Assembly: GCF_022829725.1 (NCBI RefSeq)
Contig: NZ_JAKSYG010000240.1
Span: forward strand, 1-64,000
Direction of reading: 5' to 3'
Length of the DNA stretch: 64,000 nucleotides
Origin: Methylobacterium sp. E-005
GTDB lineage: Bacteria > Pseudomonadota > Alphaproteobacteria > Rhizobiales > Beijerinckiaceae
The notes under the pieces are model-generated. The model saw nothing but the letters and a program-made list of their open reading frames with translations, had not been told where the DNA came from and ran no database searches. Positions 25,919-37,098 of this stretch are shown here, in pieces. Within the stretch, counting starts at the first letter, position 1. Every line of letters starts with the position of its first letter. Position numbers and translations under genes: made by a program.

Positions 25919-26956
25919 ATGGGCTTCCGGCCGCCCTGGTTCGTCCTCGTCGCCCCCGCGCTCGGGGCGCTGGCGGGCCTGCTCTACGGGGCGATCTTCG
26001 ATGTCGGCCCCCTGACCGGTGCGGCGATCCGTGGCGCGATCATCGGCACGCCGATCATGCTGTACGAGCGCCGGTTCCTGTTTCCCGCCCTGCGGGAGCG
26101 CATCCGGGGCCTCGCCACGCCCCTGTTCCTGCTCGCCACCGTGGCGCTCTACATCGGCCTGATCGTGGCCGGGAACGCCCTCGCCAGCACCGTGCTCAAC
26201 CGCCTGTTCCGCTTCATGTACAGCGAGCGGAACGCGATGCTGATGACCGATACCGGCCTGCTCTACGCGCTCGCCATCTCGGCTGTCGTGGTGTTCGTGT
26301 TCCGCGTCCGCGACCTGATCGGCCCCGGCGTGTTCGCCAACCTGCTGATCGGGCGCTACCACCGGCCGATCGGCGAGGAGCGGATCTTCCTGTTCCTCGA
26401 CGTGACCGGCTCGACGCGCTTCGCCGACCAGCACGGCGACCGGGCGGCGCAGGCCTATCTGGGGCAGGTGTTCAACGCCCTGGCGCTGCCAGTCTCCCGG
26501 GCCCGGGGCTCCATCGACGATTATATCGGCGATCTGGCATTGGTGACCTGGACGATGGAGCGTGGCATCCGCGACGCTGCCTGCCTGCGATGCGTGTTCG
26601 ATTTCCAGGCGCGTCTTGCCGCCGAAGCCGAGTCCTGGCGCAGCCGCTTCGGACAGGTCCCGGAATTCCGGGCCGCGCTGCATTGCGGCCCGGTGGTCAC
26701 CGCCGAGATCGGGCTGGAGCGGCACAAGATCGCGTATTTCGGCGATGCGGTGAACACGACCGCGCGGCTGGAAGCCCTTTCCAAGACGCTGGGGGTCCAC
26801 GTGCTGGTCTCGTCCGATCTGCTCGACCGGATCGGGCCGCTGCCCGAAGATCTCGTGGCGTATGATCTCGGCGCCCATACCCTGCGCGGGCGGGAGGCAC
26901 CCCTGGCTGTTGCCGCGATCCGGCAGCCCGCAACGGGGGCCATCAGGACCACCTGA
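25919..26956 (+). CDS. membrane-bound class III adenylate/guanylate cyclase
   Basis: A 345-residue cyclase that probably makes cAMP from ATP at the inner membrane. The N-terminal half has about four hydrophobic helices (FVLVAPALGALAGLLYGAIF, TPLFLLATVALYIGLIVAG, LLYALAISAVVVFVF). The catalytic domain (about 165-330) shows the first metal aspartate in IFLFLDVTGSTRFAD, the second in GSIDDYIGDLALVTW, and the transition-state Asn/Arg in FGDAVNTTARLE. ATG at 25919 follows egtD by 23 bp on the same strand, so it may be cotranscribed with the ergothioneine genes; no functional link is known to me. Confidence 0.88.
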   Translation: MGFRPPWFVLVAPALGALAGLLYGAIFDVGPLTGAAIRGAIIGTPIMLYERRFLFPALRERIRGLATPLFLLATVALYIGLIVAGNALASTVLNRLFRFMYSERNAMLMTDTGLLYALAISAVVVFVFRVRDLIGPGVFANLLIGRYHRPIGEERIFLFLDVTGSTRFADQHGDRAAQAYLGQVFNALALPVSRARGSIDDYIGDLALVTWTMERGIRDAACLRCVFDFQARLAAEAESWRSRFGQVPEFRAALHCGPVVTAEIGLERHKIAYFGDAVNTTARLEALSKTLGVHVLVSSDLLDRIGPLPEDLVAYDLGAHTLRGREAPLAVAAIRQPATGAIRTT

Positions 26957-27016
26957 GGCCGGGGCAGGGCGCAAGCCCCTATCCCCGGTATCCCCGCTAT
27001 CGGCGACGCGGCGCCG

Positions 27017-27232
27017 TCAGTTCAGGTAGGTGCGGATCCAGTTCGGCGAGAGGATCTCGCCCTCTTCGGTGATGATCCAGGGCTGCTTGGCGGGATCGCT
27101 GAGCGCACCGGCGGCGGCGCTGATCGCCTCGCGCAGGGTGTTGAACCGCTCGGGCTGCGCCAGCGGGGCGCTGGCCGGAGCCGTGCGCCAGATCGTCAGA
27201 TCGGCGGGCCGTTCCAGAGCTTCGGTTTCCAT
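27017..27232 (-). CDS. small conserved hypothetical protein
   Basis: A 71-residue soluble protein with LTIWRTAPASAPLAQPERFNTL, a helix (REAISAAAGALSD) and QPWIITEEGEILSPNWIRTYL. This looks like the short family in which a helix is followed by a two-strand W-I-x-T-E-x-G-x-I-L hairpin, often found in Methylobacterium and Bradyrhizobium with no known role. It converges with the adenylate cyclase. Confidence 0.65.
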   Translation of the reverse strand: METEALERPADLTIWRTAPASAPLAQPERFNTLREAISAAAGALSDPAKQPWIITEEGEILSPNWIRTYLN

Positions 27233-27646
27233 AAGTCCTCGTCCTTCCGAACCGTGTGCGACCGTTCAGATACCCGCCGCCAGCCTCAGTCAGGCCGGCT
27301 CGGGGATCGATGGTCTGAGCGTCAAAGCAAGCATCTCTGCGGCGGCTTTGCGATCAATTCGGGCGGCTTCCGAAACCAGCATCCCTCACGAAAGCATGAT
27401 GGACGCAGCGGTTGCGTTTACCCAATCCGTAGTGAGCGCGTACAAGCTGCCGAGAACTTGCGAGAATTGTGGCTCTCGAATGATGACCATTCCGTTAGCC
27501 AGTTCGTTCCGCCCGTCGGCGTGCGCCAGAACACGTCTGAGGCCCACCGGCGGCGGCACGCATCTGTGTTGACGCTGCGATCCTGAACGCGCACTTAAGA
27601 CCGGCGCCCGCCGACCTCGCCCGTCGGTTTTCTCTCGGAGTCCTTC
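27233..27646. other. 414-bp intergenic region before the protease operon
   Basis: Locally less GC-rich (about 27390-27500) than its neighbours. It contains one short frame with a CxxC motif (listed separately) and presumably the promoter of the protease operon. No structured RNA recognised. Confidence 0.4.
27396..27572 (+). CDS. possible 58-residue protein with CxxC, doubtful
   Basis: The frame reads MMDAAVAFTQSVVSAYKLP, then RTCENCGSRMMTIPL and a basic C-terminus with two further cysteines. CxxCGSRM is reminiscent of short zinc-ribbon proteins in Rhizobiales, but the spacing of the later cysteines does not complete a ribbon, and codon use is less GC3-biased than in neighbouring genes. It may be a real small gene, a decayed one, or chance. 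Confidence 0.25.
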   Translation: MMDAAVAFTQSVVSAYKLPRTCENCGSRMMTIPLASSFRPSACARTRLRPTGGGTHLC

Positions 27647-28780
27647 GTGCCGGATCGTACCGTGCGCTTCGTGCTCGCCGCGGTCCTGGTCCTGCTGGCG
27701 CTCTACGTCGCCCAGCCCTACCTGCAGCCGCTGCTCTATTCCGCGGACGCACCCCGGGCCGTGACCGCCCGCGGCGATCTTGCGCAGTCCGAACAGGCCA
27801 CGATCCGGCTGTTCGAGCAGGCGAGCCCGTCGGTGGTGCACGTCTTCGCGCAGGGCGCGGCGCAGAACCGCGACTTGCTCGACCTCGACGACGAGGGCAA
27901 CGAGCAGGGCGGCGGCACGCAGACCGGCACCGGCTTCGTCTGGGACGGGGCCGGCCACATCGTCACCAACACCCATGTCGTTCAGAACGCCGCGCAGAGC
28001 GGGGGCAGCGTCTCGGTCCGGTTGAGTGACGGGACCGTGGTGCCCACGACATTGGTCGGCCTCGCACCCTCCTACGACCTCGCGGTCCTGCGTCTCGGGC
28101 GCGTCACCCGCATGCCGCCGCCGCTGGCGATCGGCAGTTCAGCGGATCTCAAGGTCGGGCAATCGACCTTCGCGATCGGCAACCCGTTCGGCCTCGACCA
28201 CACGCTGACCACCGGCGTCATCAGCGCGGTCCGGCGGCGGATGCCGACCAGCGAGGGGCGGGAGGTGTCGGGCGTGATCCAGACCGATGCGGCGATCAAC
28301 CCCGGCAATTCCGGCGGCCCGCTGCTCGACTCCGCCGGAAGGCTGATCGGCGTCAACACCGCGATCGTGTCGCCCTCGGGGGCGAGCGCCGGCATCGGCT
28401 TCGCGATCCCCGTGGACGTCGTGAACCGGATCGTCCCGGAGCTCATCAAGGTGGGCCGGGTGCGCAACCCCGGCATCGGCATCATCGCCGCCCAGGAGGC
28501 CGCGACCGCCCGGCTCGGCATCGACGGGGTGGTGATCGTGCGGGTCCTGCCCGGCTCGCCCGCCGCCCAGGCCGGCCTGCGGGGGGTCGATGCCCAGACC
28601 GGCGATCTCGGAGACGTGATCGTGGAGGCCAACGGCAATCCGGTCCATCGGCTCGCCGACCTCACCGCGGCGATCGAGGAGGCGGGGCTCGGCGCGACCG
28701 TAACCCTCAAGGTCGAGCGCGACGGCCGGGTCCGACAGGTCCGGATCACCACGACGGATGTGGCGGAGAATCGCCAGTGA
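27647..28780 (+). CDS. periplasmic trypsin-like serine protease with PDZ domain (DegS/HhoA type)
   Basis: A 377-residue S1C protease anchored by one N-terminal helix (VRFVLAAVLVLLALYVAQPYL). The catalytic triad is His in IVTNTHVVQN, Asp in SYDLAVLRLG and Ser in NPGNSGGPLLD; one PDZ domain (about 275-365) follows with GIGIIAAQEA and VLPGSPAAQAGLRG. A single PDZ and a membrane anchor fit DegS-like sensors or HhoA-like quality-control proteases better than DegP. GTG start at 27647. It heads a tight three-gene set: the next gene starts in its stop codon, and a J-domain gene follows. Confidence 0.92.
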   Translation: MPDRTVRFVLAAVLVLLALYVAQPYLQPLLYSADAPRAVTARGDLAQSEQATIRLFEQASPSVVHVFAQGAAQNRDLLDLDDEGNEQGGGTQTGTGFVWDGAGHIVTNTHVVQNAAQSGGSVSVRLSDGTVVPTTLVGLAPSYDLAVLRLGRVTRMPPPLAIGSSADLKVGQSTFAIGNPFGLDHTLTTGVISAVRRRMPTSEGREVSGVIQTDAAINPGNSGGPLLDSAGRLIGVNTAIVSPSGASAGIGFAIPVDVVNRIVPELIKVGRVRNPGIGIIAAQEAATARLGIDGVVIVRVLPGSPAAQAGLRGVDAQTGDLGDVIVEANGNPVHRLADLTAAIEEAGLGATVTLKVERDGRVRQVRITTTDVAENRQ

Positions 28781-29022
28781 GACCCGTGTTCGGACTGGCC
28801 CTCATAGCCCTGACCGGCGCGGCACATGCCGCCGAGCAGCCCACGCGTTCCCGCCTCTGCCCAGAGGATCTGCCCGAGGGCGTGCGGCTGCCGGCGCAGC
28901 CCGGCTGCACGGCCGGCGCCCGCCCGGCGCCGACGCGCCAAGACGGGACCTACGATCTGGGCAACGGCACGACGGTCCGGATCGATGGCCGGACCTCGGC
29001 CGAGTACGGCGTGCGACGCTGA
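28777..29022 (+). CDS. small secreted hypothetical protein, coupled to the protease
   Basis: An 81-residue protein with a signal peptide (MRPVFGLALIALTGAAHA) and a mature part holding two cysteines (RLCPEDLPEGVRLPAQPGC) and DGTYDLGNGTTVRIDGRTSAEYG, a likely small beta-hairpin. The GTG start overlaps the protease stop (GTGA). No family recognised. Its position suggests a partner, substrate or inhibitor of the protease, which is inference only. Confidence 0.7.
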   Translation: MRPVFGLALIALTGAAHAAEQPTRSRLCPEDLPEGVRLPAQPGCTAGARPAPTRQDGTYDLGNGTTVRIDGRTSAEYGVRR

Positions 29023-29024
29023 GC

Positions 29025-29825
29025 ATGGCGCTGTTCGCCGGCCTGCTCGCGTGCCTGACGCTCTGGTGGTTGTCCAAGAACGGCAACGGCCTGGGCCGGC
29101 GCCTGCGCCGCGCCCTCGGTCAGGGCCTCGGTGCCGTGACGGGCGGAACGCGCACGCTCGGCGCGGTATCGCTGCTGGCCGGCGGCTTCCTGCTGCTGCA
29201 CGGCAACCTCGTCCTGGCGGCACTCCTGGGTCTGAGCGGCGTCTGGATGATCGAGGGGCAAGAGTCGATGACGGCCCGACTGCGCCGCCTGATCCGGCCG
29301 GGCACCGCCAACAATCCCCGAACGCCTCAGGGATCCGAGATGCCCCCTGCGTCCCAGGATCCCTACGGATCCCAGGACCGCCGCTTGCGCACGACGCTGA
29401 TCGAGGCGCATCTGCGACCGGACGGCAGCCTGCGCACCGGCCGCGTGACCGCGGGGCCCTTGGCCGGGGCATGGATCGACGCCATGCCGAACGAAGCCGT
29501 GATCGGGCTGCTGCGGCTCTGCCGCGTGCGCGATCCGATGGGCGTCGCCCTGCTAGAGCCGTATCTCGACCGCCGGACGCCCGGCTGGCGTGTAGACGCT
29601 GAGCGAAATCGCGACCCGGGGCCGCGCAGTACGCCGAACCCAGGGGCGCTGACGCAGGAGGAGGCGTACCAGGTCCTGGGGCTTCAGCGCGGGGCGACCG
29701 CTGAGCAGATCCGGACGGCCCACCGGACGCTGATGAAGCGCGCCCACCCCGACCAGGGGGGAAGCGCCGAGGGTGCGGCGCGCGTCAACGCCGCCCGGGA
29801 CAGGCTTCTGAACCGACATCGCTGA
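29025..29825 (+). CDS. membrane-anchored J-domain protein
   Basis: A 266-residue DnaJ-like cochaperone. The N-terminus has hydrophobic helices (MALFAGLLACLTLWWL, LLAGGFLLLHGNLVLAALLG), the centre is a family-specific linker (TTLIEAHLRPDGSLRTGRV, GPLAGAWIDAMP, VALLEPYLDRR), and the C-terminal J-domain (about 205-266) has TQEEAYQVLGL, the HPD motif in KRAHPDQGGS and RVNAARDRLL. The layout (membrane segment first, J-domain last) resembles TIM14/DjlA-like proteins of alphaproteobacteria. It should stimulate DnaK at the inner membrane. ATG at 29025 is 2 bp after the small secreted gene's stop. Confidence 0.88.
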   Translation: MALFAGLLACLTLWWLSKNGNGLGRRLRRALGQGLGAVTGGTRTLGAVSLLAGGFLLLHGNLVLAALLGLSGVWMIEGQESMTARLRRLIRPGTANNPRTPQGSEMPPASQDPYGSQDRRLRTTLIEAHLRPDGSLRTGRVTAGPLAGAWIDAMPNEAVIGLLRLCRVRDPMGVALLEPYLDRRTPGWRVDAERNRDPGPRSTPNPGALTQEEAYQVLGLQRGATAEQIRTAHRTLMKRAHPDQGGSAEGAARVNAARDRLLNRHR

Positions 29826-29928
29826 TACTCCACGCGCGTTGTCAGGGGATGAAGGATGTCTCGGCCGCGGCGGAACAGCACCGCGGCCTGTCCTGCCGGC
29901 GCGACGGGCGCCGGCGGGTCCTGATCGG

Positions 29929-31419
29929 TCAGCTCCGGGTGGCGAAGCAGCTGAAGCCGCTGCGCTTCAGGGCCGTACAGGCCTCCTGGGCGGAATCCTG
30001 CTCGGCGAAGCCCGAGAACCGGGCGCGGAACAGGGTCGTGCCGCCGTGCTCGACCTTCACCGTATAGGGGGCGGCCTTCGACAGGCTGCCGCCGACTTTG
30101 GCGCGCGCCTCCGAGAGCATCGAGCGGGCCTTGGTCTCGTCGTCCATGGCGCCGAGCTGGATCACCCACGGGGTCGGCACGACGCGGGCGCCGGAGACCG
30201 CCTTCGGCGGTTCGTCGCGCTCGACCGAGGCGACGCGGGCCGTCGACTTGCTGGCCCCGGGGAAGGGCGCCTGGGCGCTGCTCGCCCCGGCATAGGCCTG
30301 GGCGGCCTTCGGGATGCCCTGCGGGCCAACCTTCCAAGTGCCGCCGGGCGTCGTGGTGGTGCCCGTCGTCGTGGTGCCCCGGGGCGAGAGGTCGAGGGGC
30401 TCGCCGGTGGTGCCGGTGGTCTCGACATCCTCGTCGTCCGCGGAGGCGACCTGGGTGCGCGTCCGCGACACCGCGTCGGCGACGACCGCGGGCCGCGCGC
30501 GCTCGGCGACCTCGGTGACGGGCGCCGAGATCCGGGCGCCGGCATAGGCCTTCGGCAGGCTGCCGCGCACGAGGTCGGCCATGATCCGGTCGCGGCTCGC
30601 GCCGGACTTGCCGCCCAGCACGATCGCCACGATCTGGCGGCCCTCCGACTTGGCGGCGGTCATCAGGTTGAAGCCGGAATCCCGGGTGTAGCCGGTCTTG
30701 ATCCCGTCCACGCCCTGGACGTTGCCGAGCAGGTGGTTGTGGTTGCCGATCACCCGGCCGCGGAACGCGAAGGAGCGGGTCTGGAAGTAGCGGTAATAGT
30801 GGGGGAAGCGGTCCTGGATCGCCCGGGCCAGCACGGTGAGATCGCGGGCCGTGGTGAGCTGGTCGGGATCGGGCAGGCCCGAGGCGTTGGCGTAGTGCGT
30901 CCGGCTCATGCCCAGCGCATGGGCCTTGGCGGTCATCATCTGGGCGAAGCGCTCCTCGGAGCCCGCGATGTTCTCGCCGATGGCGCAGGCCACGTCGTTG
31001 GCCGACTTGGTCACGATCGCCTTGATGGCGTCCTCGACCGAGATGGTCTGGCCGGGGCGCAGGCCGAGCTTCGAGGGCGCCTGGGCGGCGGCATGGGCCG
31101 AGATGGTCAGGTCGGAATCGAGGGCGAACTTGCCGCGCTCCATCTGCTCGAACAGCAGGTAGAGGGTCATCACCTTGGTGATGGAGGCGGGATGCCGGAG
31201 CGCATCCTCGTTGACCGCGTGCAGGGTCTTGCCGCTCTTCACGTCGACCACCATGGCGGCGTAGGGCGGGTTGTAACCGCCGCCGGCCGCGCGGGCATGG
31301 TGATGGTGCCGCCCGCGTCGCGCGTCGGCCGGGGAGGCGAGGGTCGAGAGAACCGCGGCGGCCAGGATGGCGGCCGGCAGCGCGGGAATCGTCCGGGAGC
31401 GGCCTACTACGCTACGCAT
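29929..31419 (-). CDS. D-alanyl-D-alanine carboxypeptidase (PBP5/6 family) with SPOR domain
   Basis: Trims the terminal D-Ala from peptidoglycan pentapeptides in the periplasm. It has a signal peptide (about 1-34), a His-rich patch (RRGRHHHHARA), and the S11 active site: SxxK in RHPASITKVMTL, SxN in VTKSANDVACAIG and KTG in GVDGIKTGYTRDSG. A Thr/Gly-rich linker leads to a C-terminal SPOR domain (about 420-495, with WVIQLGAMDDETKARSML and TLFRARFSGFAEQDSAQEAC), which binds denuded glycan at the septum. The length (496 residues) fits the alphaproteobacterial S11+SPOR type. ATG at 31419. Confidence 0.93.
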   Translation of the reverse strand: MRSVVGRSRTIPALPAAILAAAVLSTLASPADARRGRHHHHARAAGGGYNPPYAAMVVDVKSGKTLHAVNEDALRHPASITKVMTLYLLFEQMERGKFALDSDLTISAHAAAQAPSKLGLRPGQTISVEDAIKAIVTKSANDVACAIGENIAGSEERFAQMMTAKAHALGMSRTHYANASGLPDPDQLTTARDLTVLARAIQDRFPHYYRYFQTRSFAFRGRVIGNHNHLLGNVQGVDGIKTGYTRDSGFNLMTAAKSEGRQIVAIVLGGKSGASRDRIMADLVRGSLPKAYAGARISAPVTEVAERARPAVVADAVSRTRTQVASADDEDVETTGTTGEPLDLSPRGTTTTGTTTTPGGTWKVGPQGIPKAAQAYAGASSAQAPFPGASKSTARVASVERDEPPKAVSGARVVPTPWVIQLGAMDDETKARSMLSEARAKVGGSLSKAAPYTVKVEHGGTTLFRARFSGFAEQDSAQEACTALKRSGFSCFATRS

Positions 31420-31819
31420 CACGCCTGATTGCCTCGCGAGACCGGCACGCGCCGGTCGTGTCCTTTTGAGCGGAGCGGGACCGGTCGCGTGGCCCCGCTG
31501 CATCATCGGAGAGTTAGGCAAGTGCAGTTACAGGGCCGTTAATGCGATCGCCGCGCGTATCGGATTGTGGGGTTTCTGCCGACGGTTGCGGAGGCCGCGG
31601 AACCGCGACACACCCTCCCTCCGCTGCGGCTTGCGGATCACATCCATCGCCAGCCGCGCCGACGATGGCCGCGGGCGGGGGGAGGGGGGCGCCTCGCCAA
31701 GACCGCGCTCCGACCGAACCGTGGCCGCTTGACGCTGCCCGGTGCGGCGCACACAGTCTGCTCCGGATCCGATACCGCCGCCCGGGCCTGACCAGTCGGC
31801 GGCGGCCGGGAGTGCGGCC

Positions 31820-32149
31820 ATGACAACACGCGACGCCCATCCGTCTTATCCGTATCCGGCCGGCTTCGGTTCGCCGTGGCGGCGGCTCGGGGTCGCCGGC
31901 CGGATCGCTCAGACCCTCGGGATCGAATGGGGCGATTCCACAAAGCAGGGCCTCGACGATCTCGCGGCCACAGCCAGGGCCCTCGCTGCGTCCCGCGGCC
32001 CGGCCGAGATCCTGGCCATCCAGTGCGCCTATCTCCAGCGGGCCGGGGAACGCTGGGCGGCGCGGTCGGCGATGACCGCCGATCAGATCGCGGGACTGGC
32101 CGCCGATCTGCTGCGGCCGCCGGCACCAAATCCGACCCCGGCGCATTAG
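31820..32149 (+). CDS. phasin family protein (probable)
   Basis: A 109-residue amphipathic helical protein with WGDSTKQGLDDLAATARALAASRG, PAEILAIQCAYLQRAGERWAARS and MTADQIAGLAADLL. The pattern S/P-A-E-I-x-x-x-Q-x-x-Y-x-x-x in the middle is that of phasins, which coat polyhydroxybutyrate granules. It is shorter than most phasins. ATG at 31820 opens after a weak context; the upstream in-frame residues look non-coding. Confidence 0.6.
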   Translation: MTTRDAHPSYPYPAGFGSPWRRLGVAGRIAQTLGIEWGDSTKQGLDDLAATARALAASRGPAEILAIQCAYLQRAGERWAARSAMTADQIAGLAADLLRPPAPNPTPAH

Positions 32150-32339
32150 CGGGGCGTCGGCCGTGCGCCAGGCGCAAGCTCAGCGGGACGGACAAGTGCG
32201 CGCAGGCGTCTGGCGAAGTCGGCTCACCGTCTGTAGATTAGCGACAGCGGAGCCGCGCGTTGCTCCGGGCCGGGCCAGGACAGCTTCGCCCGCCAGGATC
32301 GGCGACGCCCGCTCCAATCGAGGGATCGGTTCGACGCAC

Positions 32340-32729
32340 ATGATACAGGTCCCCCAACAGGGCACCGCACGTTCGATAGGGATTGATCGACCGGCCACGG
32401 CTTCCGGCTCGCGCGCGCCGGGCGGCGACGACCGGTCCAACACGGCGATCATCACCCGCACGAAGCCCCGGACGAAGCGGCCGAGCCTCTACCGGGTTCT
32501 GCTCCTGAACGACGACTACACGCCGATGGAGTTCGTCGTGCTGGTGGTCGAGCGGTTCTTCAACAAGAGCCACGAGGACGCCTACCAGATCATGATGCAC
32601 GTGCATCAGAACGGGGTCGGCGAGTGCGGGGTCTTCACCTACGAGGTGGCGGAGACCAAGGTGACGCAGGTCATGGACTTCGCGCGCAAACACCAACATC
32701 CTCTCCAGTGCGTTATGGAAAAAAAGTAG
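32340..32729 (+). CDS. clpS: ClpS adaptor protein
   Basis: Delivers N-end-rule substrates to ClpAP and modulates ClpA. The core (about 48-125) has YRVLLLNDDYTPMEFVVLVVERFF, MHVHQNGVGECGVFTYEVAETKV and the MDFARKHQHPLQC end. The residues that bind N-degrons (NDD, the TPM turn and the His in MHVHQ) are all present. The 129-residue length includes a disordered N-terminus of about 45 residues. clpA starts 38 bp downstream, the standard clpSA operon. Confidence 0.95.
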   Translation: MIQVPQQGTARSIGIDRPATASGSRAPGGDDRSNTAIITRTKPRTKRPSLYRVLLLNDDYTPMEFVVLVVERFFNKSHEDAYQIMMHVHQNGVGECGVFTYEVAETKVTQVMDFARKHQHPLQCVMEKK

Positions 32730-32767
32730 GCGCCGTTCGCGGTAGGCACGAAGGACAGAGGCCAGCT

Positions 32768-35248
<2,481 letters not shown>

Positions 35249-35339
35249 TGGTGCACACGCCGTCCGGCGGCCTTCCGGAGTAGGGGCTGCCGGTCTATGA
35301 CCGCCGCGACGCGACAGCGCCGCGGCGAGGAGGCGCCCG

Positions 35340-35624
35340 ATGACCGACAATCTGCACGAGGCTCCGCTCTCGTCAATCGCGCAGCCGGCGACTTCGAAAA
35401 AGCTGGCGTGGCGGGAGGAGCGGCGCCTGCGCCGCCGCCGCCGCAAGCGGGGCGAGGAAATCCTGGCCTGGGTGCTGGTGCCGTTCATCTGCTTCGGCAT
35501 CTATTGGGGCATAAGCGCGAGCTTCGACTTCTTCGGGACCTCGCCGGGTCAGGTCTGGGACCAGCTGATGCAGGTCAAGGCGATGATGGAGAAGCGCTCG
35601 GGTAATCCGGGCGCGCGGGGCTAG
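35340..35624 (+). CDS. small single-pass membrane protein
   Basis: A 94-residue protein: a strongly basic stretch (REERRLRRRRRKRGEE) precedes one hydrophobic helix (ILAWVLVPFICFGIYWGI, about 43-60), then SASFDFFGTSPGQVWDQLMQVKAMMEKR. The arginine cluster before the helix sets the N-terminus inside the cell. This short family follows clpA in several Rhizobiales, to my recollection; function unknown. Confidence 0.7.
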   Translation: MTDNLHEAPLSSIAQPATSKKLAWREERRLRRRRRKRGEEILAWVLVPFICFGIYWGISASFDFFGTSPGQVWDQLMQVKAMMEKRSGNPGARG

Positions 35625-35672
35625 CGCGCAGGTCCCTGATCGGCAGCTCCGGTGTCTAACCGAGGAGCCGCC

Positions 35673-36971
35673 ATGCGACCGACCCGACGCGCGATCCTCG
35701 CTGCCCCGCTGCTCGCGGCCCCGGCACTGCGCGCGGGTGCCGGCGGCGGTACCGTGGTTGTAATTGGCGCCGGGTCCGCGGGTCTGGCGGCGGCTGCCCG
35801 CCTGCGGGATGCGGGCCAGAGCGTCACCCTCCTGGAGGCGCGGGACCGGATCGGCGGCCGCGCCTTCAGCGACACGGCCCTGGGTCCGGACTGCCGGTTC
35901 GATGCCGGCGCTGAATACATCCACTGGGCCGAGCACAATCCCTGGGCGCCGATCGCCCGGGCCGCCGGGGCCCGGTTTGCCCGCGAAGACGGCTGGGCGC
36001 GCACCCTTACGATTAACGGCCGCCCCGCCACCGAGGCCGAGCGGGCGGCCCGGCGGGCGGGCTTCTCCGGCCTCGACGCGCTGCTGCAGCCGAAGGGCGG
36101 CGACCCGTCGCTCGCCGAGGCGGCCCGGGCCGGCGGCCCCGACGCCGAGCTGGCCGCGGCGGGCCTGAGCCGCCTGTCGCTCGGCGAGGATCCCGAGCGG
36201 GTCTCGGCGGTCGATTACGATCGGCTCTGGTCCGGCACCGACCTCTGGGTCGACGGCTACGGCGCCCTCGTGGCGCGCCACTTCGCCGACGTCCCGGTGA
36301 AGCTCGGCTGTCCGGCGCAGGCGATTGATTGGTCCGGGCCGGAGGTCCGGGTCGAGACGGCGCGGGGCATCCTGGCGGCGGCAGCCGTCATCGTCACGGT
36401 GCCGGTGGGCGTGCTGCACAGCGGCGCCCTCAGGTTCGCACCCGGCCTGCCCGAGGCCCACCGGACGGCGCTGGATGGGCTTCACATGGGCGCCTACACG
36501 AAGATCGGCCTGCGCCTGGACCTGGCCAAGATCGATCCGGCGGCGTTCGGTGATGCGGTCTCGATCGCGACCGGTGGCCCGACGCTCTACTTCGAGATGG
36601 GCCCGTTCGGTCGCCCCCTGGCGGTCGCCAATCTCGGCGGCGACGGCGCCCGGGACCTGTGCCAAGCGGGGGAGGCGGCGGCGGTTGCGCTCGCCACCGA
36701 GCGCCTGGGCGCGATCCTGGGCGGCAAGGCCCGTGGTGCGGTGCTGGCGGGACGGCTCGCTGCGTGGTGGACGGATCCCTATGCCCACGGGTCGTACGCC
36801 ATCGTGGCGCCGGGCCACGCGGAGGCACGTGAGCAGCTGCGCGCGCCGGTGGGTGGCCGGGTGTTCCTCGCCGGCGAGGCGCTGGCGGGCGGCGGCGCCA
36901 TGACGGTTGGCGGGGCGACGCTGGACGGCGAGCGCGCCGCGCGGGACGTGCTGAAGGTGCTGGGAGCGTGA
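35673..36971 (+). CDS. flavin-containing amine oxidase, secreted
   Basis: A 432-residue FAD enzyme that oxidises an amine to an imine. It has a Tat-like N-terminus (TRRAILAAPLLAAPALRAGA, with an RR pair), then the dinucleotide loop VVVIGAGSAGLAAAARL, LLEARDRIGGRAFSDTA and GAEYIHW. Near the end GGRVFLAGEALAGGGAMTVGGA gives the second FAD block. It matches the monoamine/polyamine oxidase family; the covalent-FAD cysteine is absent. GAGGA precedes the ATG. Convergent with jetC. Confidence 0.88.
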   Translation: MRPTRRAILAAPLLAAPALRAGAGGGTVVVIGAGSAGLAAAARLRDAGQSVTLLEARDRIGGRAFSDTALGPDCRFDAGAEYIHWAEHNPWAPIARAAGARFAREDGWARTLTINGRPATEAERAARRAGFSGLDALLQPKGGDPSLAEAARAGGPDAELAAAGLSRLSLGEDPERVSAVDYDRLWSGTDLWVDGYGALVARHFADVPVKLGCPAQAIDWSGPEVRVETARGILAAAAVIVTVPVGVLHSGALRFAPGLPEAHRTALDGLHMGAYTKIGLRLDLAKIDPAAFGDAVSIATGGPTLYFEMGPFGRPLAVANLGGDGARDLCQAGEAAAVALATERLGAILGGKARGAVLAGRLAAWWTDPYAHGSYAIVAPGHAEAREQLRAPVGGRVFLAGEALAGGGAMTVGGATLDGERAARDVLKVLGA

Positions 36972-37045
36972 TCGGAGCGAGCGCTTCCGGGTCTCTGTCA
37001 CACCGTTTTATCGGGCACTGACGGCGCAAGAAACGAGCGCTTTTC

Positions 37046-37063
37046 CCTCCCCCTTGTGGGAGG
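37046..37063. repeat. GC-rich hairpin between convergent genes
   Basis: CCTCCC and GGGAGG pair perfectly around CCTTGT. It lies between the amine oxidase and jetC stops, so it could end both transcripts; on the plus strand it is preceded, not followed, by TTTT. Similar to the hairpins near 7678 and 16131. Confidence 0.45.
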
Positions 37064-37098
37064 AGAGAGCCTCAGCGCCGCGGGGTAGGCGCCTCGCC

